Shown here: positions 1-5,271 of the stretch, piece by piece
How positions within the stretch are numbered: the first letter of the stretch is position 1
How the letters are laid out: each line of letters opens with the position of its first letter
Assembly (NCBI GenBank): GCA_009774055.1
Contig: VSNB01000219.1
Span: forward strand, 1 to 5,296
Reading direction: 5' to 3'
Origin: Clostridiales bacterium
GTDB lineage: Bacteria > Bacillota > Clostridia > Oscillospirales > Oscillospiraceae
Length of the DNA: 5,296 bases
Program-made: the position numbers and the translations under genes
Notes under the pieces: model-generated
Told to the model about the DNA's origin: nothing
Databases searched by the model: none
What the model saw: the letters and a program-made list of their open reading frames with translations, nothing else

Positions 1-1
1 G

Positions 2-688
2 GTGGAGGCGGCGTGGACGAGGCAGCGGCAGTTCGTGGCCGACGCCTCCCACGAGCTGAAAACGCCCCTGACGGTGATCCTCACCAACGCCGAACTCCTA
101 GGGGACCCGGCCTGGGGACCGGCGGACCGGGAGCGGTTCTCCCGGAACATCCTGACCATGGCCCGACAGATGCGGGGGCTGGTGGAGAGCCTCCTGGAGC
201 TGGCCCGGCTGGATGACGGCGGCCTGGACGCCGCCCCGAAGCTCCTGGACCTCAGCGCGCTGGTATCCGACGCGGTCCTTCCCTTCGAGCCCGTGTACTT
301 CGAGCGGGGCCTGGAGCTGGCCTGCCGGATTGAGGCGGGCGTCCGGGTCCGGGGCAGTGAGGCCCGCCTCCGGCAGCTGGCGGACATCCTCCTGGATAAC
401 GCCGCCAAATACGCCGCCCCCCATTCGCAGGTGACCGTGACGCTGGCCCGACGGGGCGGGCGGGGCCTGCTGAGCGTGTCCTCCGCCGGGGCCCCGATTC
501 CGGCGGAGGAGCTGGAGAGCATCTTCCTGCGGTTCTACCGGGCGGACAAGGCCCGGCGGAGGGACGGCAGCTTCGGCCTGGGGCTGTCCATCGCCCGGGA
601 GATCGTCCAGGCCCACCGGGGGCGGATCTGGGCGGAGAGCGGGGACGGGCGGAACGTCTTCCACGCGGAGCTGCCGGCCCCGCGGTAG
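2..688 (+). CDS. Two-component sensor histidine kinase, C-terminal part (5' end outside window)
   Basis: This is the cytoplasmic kinase core of a membrane sensor kinase, which autophosphorylates on a histidine and passes the phosphate to a response regulator. The visible 228 residues contain a HisKA dimerisation helix with the H-box FVADASHELKTPL (phospho-accepting His at visible residue 17), then a HATPase_c domain. That domain shows the N-box LLDNAAKYA (about 130-137), an F-box FLRFYRAD (about 175-182) and a G2 box DGSFGLGLSIA (188-198). The G1 box is atypical: the usual DxGxGI is SAGAPIP (161-167), so the conserved Asp is absent. Related kinases of Firmicutes often show NxGxPIP here, so this is probably a subfamily trait. 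The sensor and transmembrane part lies before position 1, and a partner response regulator is expected upstream (inference). The GTG at position 2 is not the true start because it would leave out the sensor region. The stop is TAG at 686-688. Confidence 0.93.
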   Translation: MEAAWTRQRQFVADASHELKTPLTVILTNAELLGDPAWGPADRERFSRNILTMARQMRGLVESLLELARLDDGGLDAAPKLLDLSALVSDAVLPFEPVYFERGLELACRIEAGVRVRGSEARLRQLADILLDNAAKYAAPHSQVTVTLARRGGRGLLSVSSAGAPIPAEELESIFLRFYRADKARRRDGSFGLGLSIAREIVQAHRGRIWAESGDGRNVFHAELPAPR

Positions 689-709
689 TCCGGCGGCGGC
701 AATTTCCCA

Positions 710-738
710 TTGCAATTTTCCCCAATCCGTGGTACTGT
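710..738 (+). promoter_or_regulatory. Possible promoter for the downstream membrane protein gene
   Basis: A -35-like TTGCAA (710-715) and a -10-like TACTGT (733-738) are separated by 17 nt. A TGG precedes the -10 (730-732), which would fit an extended -10. Only 4/6 and 3/6 consensus bases match, so this is tentative. It would make the 807 gene independent of the kinase operon and give a leader of about 60 nt. Confidence 0.35.
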
Positions 739-758
739 TTGTAAGAGAAACAGACTAC

Positions 759-786
759 CCGCCGCCGGACGGACTGCCGGCGGCGG
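759..786 (+). repeat. Perfect 10-bp G+C-rich inverted repeat in the leader of the 807 gene
   Basis: Arms CCGCCGCCGG (759-768) and CCGGCGGCGG (777-786) are exact reverse complements around an 8-nt loop. The hairpin ends 4 nt before the ribosome binding site of the 807 gene, so it could affect translation initiation. There is no T-tract, so it does not look like a terminator. The right arm sequence also occurs at 690-699, just after the kinase stop codon. Confidence 0.6.
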
Positions 787-806
787 AAGCGGAAGGGAGC
801 GCCTAT

Positions 807-1811
807 ATGAACCTGTTTTTTATTGCGGGCTGCGCGGGACTGGCGGGCTGTCTGATCGCCATTATCCTGACGCTGGTTTTCCATATGCTGGGCAAAAAGA
901 AGATCATTCCCCTGCTTTTGTACATCCTGTCCTTCGCGCTGTTTTTGGGGGGCGGGTACCTGTCCGCCCATCCGGAGGCCGTTCCGGAGCTGCTCAGCTT
1001 CTTCGACCGGCAGAAGGACGAGAGCCCGGAGGAGGGGCCCTCCCCGGATGGGGAGGACGCCCCGGCCCCGGCGGAACCCGGCCAGGGCCCGGAGAATCTG
1101 AATGATTCGAACGCGCCGGAAGACCCGGCGGAACCTGCGGAGCCCTCCGGCGAAGAGCCTCCGGAAGGGGAGCCATCCTCCTCCGCGCCAGAGGAACCCG
1201 CCCCCGGCGAGGGATACAAGATCACCTACGCCAACGCCGAAATCTATACCGACAGCGGCGGGACCTTCTGGTGCCAGACTCTGGTGGAGCTTGAGAACAC
1301 GGGGACCGATGACCTGTACCTCTCTCCCGGGTCCTATGAGCTGAAGGACGGCGGCGGGGAGACGGCGGTTTCCCGCACCTTCGTCTCCACCTATCCCCAG
1401 GTCATCAGCCCCGGAGAAAAGGCGTACATGTACGAGGAAACCACCCTGGACGGTCCGGTGGAGGGGGATCCCGCGGTAATCCCCCACCCCTCCGCCGGGA
1501 AGGCCGCCGTCAACAAGGTCCGGTTTGAGACTTCCGGCGTGGAACTCTCCGAGGGCAGATACGGAACCCTGACGGCGTCGGGGCACGTCACCAACAACAC
1601 GGATAAAAACAGCGAGATCACCTACATCGCGGTCATTCTGAAAAACGATGCCGGGGAGCCCATCGGCCAGATGGCCGCCATCATCGACCACCTGAAGGCA
1701 GGGGAGTCCACCGCCTTCCAGGCCTATTCCCTCTCCCTGCCGGAGGAGGTCACCCTGGACGCCGTGGCGGACTTCACAGTCTACGCCTACCCTATGCAGA
1801 TGCAGTTTTAG
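807..1811 (+). CDS. Membrane-anchored extracytoplasmic protein with FxLYD-like C-terminal domain, function unknown
   Basis: This is a 334-residue protein of unknown role. The ATG at 807 is chosen because a good ribosome binding site (GGAAGGGA, 791-798) sits 8 nt before it and because it places a hydrophobic helix at the N terminus; a GTG at 729 is also open but lacks these. Two hydrophobic segments (about residues 3-26 and 33-52) are separated by a short basic turn GKKK (29-32). By the positive-inside rule this puts the turn in the cytoplasm and the long C-terminal part outside. Residues about 68-135 are a low-complexity Pro/Glu/Ser/Gly linker. Residues about 137-334 look like two beta-rich modules. 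The second (about 253-327) has features of FxLYD-type domains: G-x-VTNNTDK, a strand with AVILKNDAGEPIG, then LKAGESTAFQAYSL. The first module (VELENTGTDDLYLSP) resembles DUF4352-like folds. Its gap from the kinase gene and the possible promoter suggest a separate transcript. A cell-surface or envelope role is inference only. Confidence 0.88.
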   Translation: MNLFFIAGCAGLAGCLIAIILTLVFHMLGKKKIIPLLLYILSFALFLGGGYLSAHPEAVPELLSFFDRQKDESPEEGPSPDGEDAPAPAEPGQGPENLNDSNAPEDPAEPAEPSGEEPPEGEPSSSAPEEPAPGEGYKITYANAEIYTDSGGTFWCQTLVELENTGTDDLYLSPGSYELKDGGGETAVSRTFVSTYPQVISPGEKAYMYEETTLDGPVEGDPAVIPHPSAGKAAVNKVRFETSGVELSEGRYGTLTASGHVTNNTDKNSEITYIAVILKNDAGEPIGQMAAIIDHLKAGESTAFQAYSLSLPEEVTLDAVADFTVYAYPMQMQF

Positions 1812-1826
1812 CGAAAACGCCGCAGC

Positions 1827-1865
1827 AGGCCGGGCCCGGGGAAACTTCCCCGGGCCCGGCCTTTG
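1827..1865 (+). terminator. Palindromic terminator-like hairpin (copy 1 of a 34-bp repeat)
   Basis: GGCCGGGCCCGGGGAA (1828-1843) and its exact reverse complement (1846-1861) flank a 2-nt centre, and A1827/T1862 adds one more pair. It lies 16 nt after the stop of the + strand gene and 64 nt after the end of the - strand transporter gene. It could therefore end transcription from both sides. The T-tract is poor (only TTT at 1862-1864 on +), so termination strength is uncertain. An almost identical copy lies at 5238-5271. Confidence 0.65.
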
Positions 1866-1925
1866 CGTGTCAAAAAAGATCATGCGAATTACTTTATTTT
1901 CGCCAAAAGCTTCCCGCGCGGCGGT

Positions 1926-3533
1926 TCAGATGGCCGCCGCTGTCAGCTGGTACACATCGTCAAACTGCGCCTTGCGTTCCGGCGTAAGATGGTGGCTGAC
2001 CAGGAGCAGGGTTAACTCCGGATTGGCAAGGAGGCTTTCCTCTACGATCTCCGCGTTCTTCTCATCCAGCGCGCTGGTGCCCTCGTCTACCAAAAGGATG
2101 GACCGGTTATGGATCAATGCCCGGGCGATGGCTACCCGCTGCCGCTGGCCTCCGGAGAGACTGCTCCCCTCCTCCCCCACCGGGGTGTCCAGCCCCTTCG
2201 GCATGTTCGCCAGATCGCCCGCCAAAGCGCTGCATTGGAGGGCCTTTTCCATCTGCTCATCCGTGAAGTCCCCGCCGAGGGTGATATTGTCCCGGATGGT
2301 GGTGTTGAAGAGAAACACATCCTGGGCGATGTAGCTCATCTGCTGCTGAAGCTGCTCGGGGGTGTAGTCCCTGGCGTTTCTGCCATCGAACCGAATTGCT
2401 CCGCCGTAGTCCGGCAGCCAGCCCAAAATCAGCTTCAGCAATGTGGACTTCCCGCAGCCGGAGGGGCCGGTGATGGCGTATTTGCCGCCTTTTCTAAAGG
2501 TAACGGACAGGTTCTCCAGCACCGGTTTGTCTTGATAGCGGAAGCAGACGTTTTCCACCGTGATGGCGTTCTGGATCGGCGTGGAGCCCTGGAGGACTTC
2601 GGGCCGGGTATCTCCGGCATGTATCTTGATGCGGTCGAAGTAGGGCTTGGAGAGGGTCATTTTCAGCCGCTGGCCCGACAGTGAGTTCAGACCATTGGTG
2701 ACCGCTCCGATAAGGTTCCCGCTGGTCAGAAGGACCGACGGGGACAGAATGCCCCGCGCGATCAGCAGTCCGCAGTAAAGTATGGTAAACAGCTGGGAAA
2801 TGAGCGACACCATGCCAAGCACGACCTGTATAATGCCTCTTTTATACCCCTGCTCATAGGAGGGCTTCTCCATCTGGTCGCTGGCCTTTTCCATGCCGCC
2901 GCTGAACCGGGCGCTTCTGCCGAAGAAGCGCAGAACGTCATATCCGCCCAGAAGGTCCTTCAATCCGCTGACCGCCGCCGCCTGGCCCTGGGCGCAGGAT
3001 TCGCCCAGCGCCGCCAGTTTCTTTGAAAACAGCCTCGGTACGAAGATCATTATAGCGGAGGCCAGCAGCGCCAAGGGCACGAGGGACCAGTGGACGACGC
3101 TCAAAACCAACATGTTGGCGGCGACACGGGACACTTCGTAGGCAACGGAGAAAAAGCCGTCCCATGCGTTAACTTCGATCTTATCCACGCCGGTAGTCAG
3201 CCAGGAGAGGTATTCCCCCTTGTCCTGGGCGTGGTAGTCCGCATAGCTCTTGTGCAGGAGCGTAGCCGCCATATCCTGGCGGAGCGAGTTGTTCAGCTTG
3301 CGGACCGTGTAGTTGTAGGACCAGTTCCGCAGGGCTTCCAGGCCGGAATAGGAGCCCCACACCGCCAGTTCCACGATGCACCAAAAGAGGAACGCGCGGT
3401 AATCCAGCGCAAGGAGCGCGTCAAACATCTGCATCATCAGCAGGCTGATGTTCGCCTGCACAAGCTGCAGTACGACCGCCAGAGCAATGGTCAGCAAGCT
3501 GATTTTCCAATGTTTTTTCAGATAGTAGGACAT
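1926..3533 (-). CDS. ABC exporter half-transporter (membrane domain fused to ATPase)
   Basis: This is a 535-residue protein that should dimerise in the membrane and export a substrate using ATP. Start ATG at 3533 (MSYYLKKHW) is preferred over an in-frame ATG at 3608 because GGGAGGGG (3539-3546, read on -) gives a ribosome binding site 5 nt upstream. The N-terminal half (about 1-300) is an ABC type-1 exporter membrane domain with hydrophobic stretches near 12-34, 46-62, 128-168 and 235-281. The ATPase shows Walker A GPSGCGKST (356-364), Q-loop YIAQDVFLFN (Gln 404), signature LSGGQRQRVAIARA (459-472), Walker B SILLVDE (Asp 483, Glu 484), D-loop SALD (487-490) and H-loop His 514. All catalytic residues are present. 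The family includes lipid, drug and peptide/bacteriocin exporters, and the substrate cannot be read from sequence. It is divergent from an XRE/TPR regulator and near a small secreted protein gene, so it may export a peptide or give self-protection (inference). Confidence 0.95.
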   Translation of the reverse strand: MSYYLKKHWKISLLTIALAVVLQLVQANISLLMMQMFDALLALDYRAFLFWCIVELAVWGSYSGLEALRNWSYNYTVRKLNNSLRQDMAATLLHKSYADYHAQDKGEYLSWLTTGVDKIEVNAWDGFFSVAYEVSRVAANMLVLSVVHWSLVPLALLASAIMIFVPRLFSKKLAALGESCAQGQAAAVSGLKDLLGGYDVLRFFGRSARFSGGMEKASDQMEKPSYEQGYKRGIIQVVLGMVSLISQLFTILYCGLLIARGILSPSVLLTSGNLIGAVTNGLNSLSGQRLKMTLSKPYFDRIKIHAGDTRPEVLQGSTPIQNAITVENVCFRYQDKPVLENLSVTFRKGGKYAITGPSGCGKSTLLKLILGWLPDYGGAIRFDGRNARDYTPEQLQQQMSYIAQDVFLFNTTIRDNITLGGDFTDEQMEKALQCSALAGDLANMPKGLDTPVGEEGSSLSGGQRQRVAIARALIHNRSILLVDEGTSALDEKNAEIVEESLLANPELTLLLVSHHLTPERKAQFDDVYQLTAAAI

Positions 3534-3575
3534 GGTTTCCCCTCCCGGAAAGATAAAAAGATAAATTGCGGGTTC

Positions 3576-3599
3576 CCGGCAGGCGGGCGGCCCAGCCGG
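3576..3599 (-). repeat. G+C-rich imperfect hairpin in the transporter leader
   Basis: CCGGC (3576-3580) pairs with GCCGG (3595-3599), with further G+C-rich bases inside the 14-nt loop. On the minus strand it is followed by an AT-rich stretch with TTTTT (3554-3558) before the transporter ribosome binding site. The T-run is not adjacent to the stem, so an attenuator role is only a possibility. Confidence 0.25.
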
Positions 3600-3660
3600 A
3601 TCGTACACTTGTATTGCCCTTGTCTTTTATTGCGATAATAAGATACTGTAACGGGAGTTG

Positions 3661-3690
3661 AATGTACATATCGTACTCCGATTCTTTCAA
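3661..3690 (-). promoter_or_regulatory. Possible promoter for the ABC transporter
   Basis: Read on the minus strand, TTGAAA (3685-3690) and TACATT (3661-3666) are separated by 18 nt. The match is moderate and the spacing one longer than ideal. It would give a leader of about 120 nt. It overlaps the motif ACGATATG (3667-3674) that recurs upstream of the small secreted gene, so this promoter may be regulator-controlled. Confidence 0.35.
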
Positions 3691-3714
3691 ATAACACAAC
3701 ACGACAACCCGCTC

Positions 3715-3743
3715 TTGACTTAGCATGGCTGATGCCTCATAAT
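3715..3743 (+). promoter_or_regulatory. Sigma-A-type promoter for the XRE/TPR regulator
   Basis: TTGACT (3715-3720) and CATAAT (3738-3743) each match consensus at 5/6 and are separated by exactly 17 nt. The predicted start near 3750 gives a leader of about 38 nt ahead of the regulator ATG. An AC-rich direct repeat (AACACAACACGACAAC, 3693-3708) lies just upstream of the -35. Confidence 0.7.
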
Positions 3744-3787
3744 GGAATTCTAAAAATATCCACTGCGCTATAAAAGGAGATGACCCT

Positions 3788-4738
3788 ATGAAAGAAATGT
3801 TTCTTGGCGAATATATCAAGCAGGAGCGGCTGAAGCAGAAGATCACCCAGGAGCAGCTGTGCAAGGGCATCTGCGATCCCATTACCGTATCCCGCATGGA
3901 AAATGGCAAGCAGACCCCAACCTACAACCGCATTCGCGCTTTCCTCCAGCGGCTGGGCCTGCCGGACGAGCGGTATTTTGCCCTGCTGAGTAAAAACGAA
4001 CAGGAGATCAAGACTTTACAGGATGAGATTCGCGCCGACTGCATACGGTTTGAGCGGGCCGCGCCGGAAGACCGCCCACATATACGGACGGCGGGGCTGG
4101 AGAAGCTGGAGCGGCTGGAACAGCTTGCGGAGCCGGACGACCGGATCGTCCGCCAGTATATTATGGCTGAGCGGGCCACTTTGGGCAAGCCGGACGGCCC
4201 CTACAGTCCGGAGGAGCGGCTGAACCTTTTGTTGGAAGCTTTACGCATTACCGTACCCAACCTTGATTTGGAAGAAATCAATCTGGGCCTGTACAGTATG
4301 GAGGAGACTACGCTGCTGAACCAGATTGCCGTGGCCTACGTGCGAATGGGACAAGAAAAAAAAGCAATTGACATTTACCGTCAATTGCTTAAATATGTAC
4401 AGAAGCGCTATTGTGATGGGATGTCCCGGTACGCCGGAAAGTTCGCCCTGATGGCCCACAACTACACTCGCACGCTCTTTGCGGTGAGGCGCTATGATGA
4501 CGCGCTTGAAGTTGCGGAGCTGGGACGGAAGGTCTGCGTGGAGTACGCGCACTATCAATTTCTTCCCGGACTGCTGGATCTCATGGGAGGATGCTATTTC
4601 TATCAAGGGGATTTGGACAAATGCAAGGAATACTATCGGGATGCACACTGTCTCTATAGAATAATCGGAGACGACCATAACCGCCTGCTTTTGGAAAAGG
4701 AGGCGAAAGAACGTTTAGGGCTGGAATTTCCTTTTTAA
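3788..4738 (+). CDS. XRE-family regulator with TPR-like C-terminal domain (Rgg/PlcR/TprA-like, RRNPP candidate)
   Basis: This 316-residue protein is a likely peptide-responsive transcription factor. The ATG at 3788 follows AAGGAGA (3774-3780) with 7 nt spacing. Residues about 6-65 form an XRE helix-turn-helix: GEYIKQERLKQKITQEQLCKGICDP with the recognition region ITVSRMENGKQTPTY. The rest is all-helical. At least three TPR-like units are visible near 173-203 (NQIAVAYVRMGQEKKAIDIY), 218-250 (NYTRTLFAVRRYDDALEVA) and 258-290 (LDLMGGCYFYQGDLDKCKEYY). This architecture and length (about 290-320) are those of Rgg/PlcR/PrgX/TprA proteins, which bind imported short peptides in the TPR groove. The gene is divergent from the ABC exporter and convergent with a small secreted protein gene, whose stop overlaps its own. 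An A8 run at 4356-4363 lies in the coding sequence. Peptide sensing is inferred; a stress or metabolite-sensing XRE-TPR protein is the alternative. Confidence 0.92.
   Translation: MKEMFLGEYIKQERLKQKITQEQLCKGICDPITVSRMENGKQTPTYNRIRAFLQRLGLPDERYFALLSKNEQEIKTLQDEIRADCIRFERAAPEDRPHIRTAGLEKLERLEQLAEPDDRIVRQYIMAERATLGKPDGPYSPEERLNLLLEALRITVPNLDLEEINLGLYSMEETTLLNQIAVAYVRMGQEKKAIDIYRQLLKYVQKRYCDGMSRYAGKFALMAHNYTRTLFAVRRYDDALEVAELGRKVCVEYAHYQFLPGLLDLMGGCYFYQGDLDKCKEYYRDAHCLYRIIGDDHNRLLLEKEAKERLGLEFPF
4356..4390 (-). terminator. Rho-independent terminator on the minus strand, inside the regulator gene
   Basis: AAGCAATTGAC (4362-4372) and GTCAATTGCTT (4380-4390) form a perfect 11-bp stem with a 7-nt loop. 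On the minus strand the stem runs straight into eight T residues (4363-4356). On the plus strand only two T residues follow, so it is directional. The only minus-strand gene upstream of it is the small secreted protein gene that ends at 4735, about 345 nt away. The predicted transcript would therefore be antisense to the last 380 nt or so of the regulator gene. Confidence 0.72.
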
Positions 4739-4944
4739 TGCTCCTTATCATACAAATCCGGGTCCTCCGACTGAGCCGGCGCGCTGGTCCGAGAAATCGG
4801 GGAACCGGGAGTTTCTGACTGCTCCTGCTCCGAGATAACCGGAGGATCGCTGTCAACGGGATCACAAGCAGCGAACGCCCGAGAAGGGAGCAGCGACAGG
4901 CACAGCAGCAGCGCCGCCAGCAAAGCGGCCAGTTTGTTTTTCAT
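4735..4944 (-). CDS. Small secreted protein, candidate signalling pro-peptide
   Basis: This 69-residue protein starts at ATG 4944, with AGGTG (4952-4956 read on -) 7 nt upstream. It has a textbook Sec signal peptide: basic MKNK, a hydrophobic core LAALLAALLLCLSLL (5-19), and the cleavage site AFA at 23-25. The predicted mature part is 44 residues, hydrophilic and acidic, rich in Ser, Pro, Glu and Asp, and ends DPDLYDKEH. FAAC (24-27) also resembles a weak lipobox, so a lipoprotein is possible. The stop (TAA, 4737-4735) overlaps the TAA of the convergent regulator. No known family is recognised. Small exported precursors beside Rgg/PlcR-like regulators are commonly the pheromone source, either from the C terminus (PapR/Phr style) or from the signal peptide (enterococcal pheromone style). 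This makes it the best pheromone candidate here, but that is inference. It could instead be a remnant of a longer secreted protein. Confidence 0.7.
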   Translation of the reverse strand: MKNKLAALLAALLLCLSLLPSRAFAACDPVDSDPPVISEQEQSETPGSPISRTSAPAQSEDPDLYDKEH

Positions 4945-5002
4945 GGTGAATCACCTGCCTTTCTTTCTCTGATGGAATCAGGATACACCCAAACCATCTT
5001 AA

Positions 5003-5035
5003 ATGCCATATCGTTTCAGGTTTTCTATCTTTAAC
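5003..5035 (-). promoter_or_regulatory. Candidate operator shared with the transporter upstream region
   Basis: Read on the minus strand, GTTA (5035-5032), then 17 nt, then ACGATATGGCAT (5014-5003). The region upstream of the transporter has GTTA (3695-3692), the same 17-nt spacing, then ACGATATGTACAT (3674-3662). The copies lie about 60 and 130 nt before their respective ATGs. No convincing -35/-10 pair was found for the small gene itself. An 8-base match alone could be chance; the matched spacing and the flanking CATT raise it slightly. Confidence 0.35.
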
Positions 5036-5082
5036 GCAAAACGACAGGCGCACCGTTTGGCTGCGCTTAACGGAACGTCCTT

Positions 5083-5172
5083 TCAGGATAACTTTACAGC
5101 CAGCAGACTTGAAAAAACGGCAAAGTCCGACGGTCGAAACGGAGCGGAACAGCATTGCCCTGCCCGCGCCAT
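5083..5172 (-). CDS. Possible 29-codon leader ORF upstream of the small secreted gene
   Basis: ATG at 5172 follows AAAAGGAGA (5181-5189 read on -) with 8 nt spacing, one of the strongest ribosome binding sites in the window. The ORF encodes 29 residues starting MARAGQCCSAPFRPSDF and ends with TGA at 5085-5083, 138 nt before the ATG of the secreted protein gene. There is no signal peptide and no recognised family. It may be a leader peptide, a small protein, or a chance ORF within a repeat. An overlapping longer frame (ATG 5155 to 4862) lacks a comparable ribosome binding site and runs into the secreted protein gene. Confidence 0.35.
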   Translation of the reverse strand: MARAGQCCSAPFRPSDFAVFSSLLAVKLS

Positions 5173-5237
5173 TTTCCCTATCTCCTTTTACCGCTTTTCA
5201 AGCGTACCGGCTGTCATCAAATGTTTTACGCGTCCGA

Positions 5238-5271
5238 GGCCGGGCCCGGGGAAATTTCCCCGGGCCCGGCC
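5238..5271. repeat. Perfect 34-bp palindrome, terminator-like (copy 2)
   Basis: GGCCGGGCCCGGGGAAA (5238-5254) is followed directly by its exact reverse complement (5255-5271). It matches the copy at 1828-1861 at 33 of 34 positions (C1845 against T5255), while the flanks beyond one shared A are unrelated. It is the first plausible stop for plus-strand transcripts from the regulator, which has no terminator of its own. The T-rich TTTGTTTTATTC comes only about 14 nt later, so efficiency is uncertain. Confidence 0.7.

Noticed and set aside
252..1883. 543-residue open frame on the minus strand
   Set aside because: It is a shadow of the kinase and membrane protein genes in G+C-rich sequence. It is low-complexity (Arg/Gly/Pro), has no domain motifs, and crosses the intergenic region and a different gene pair.
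1868..1910. Second terminator for the transporter gene on the minus strand (GCGAA/TTCGC stem near 1885-1904 then TTTTTT)
   Set aside because: The stem is only 5 bp, with a 10-nt loop, and the T-run starts several bases after it. The nearby 34-bp palindrome is the better candidate.
3421..3669. Minus-strand ORF starting MYIQLPLQYLIIAI with a GGAG upstream, as a short hydrophobic pheromone divergent from the regulator
   Set aside because: The start is suggestive of Rgg-type short hydrophobic peptides, but the frame runs 82 codons and overlaps the transporter start by about 110 nt. Its ATG also lies upstream of the proposed transporter -10.
4356..4363. A8 run in the regulator gene as a phase-variation slippage tract
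   Set aside because: Eight A residues could slip, but the run is explained by its role as the T8 tract of the minus-strand terminator, and the reading frame is intact here.
4862..5155. 97-residue minus-strand frame upstream of and overlapping the small secreted gene
   Set aside because: It lacks a good ribosome binding site, overlaps the signal-peptide coding region in another frame and ends in low-complexity Ala/Val/Gly residues. I judged the 69-residue secreted protein real instead. A repeat-derived fragment cannot be excluded.
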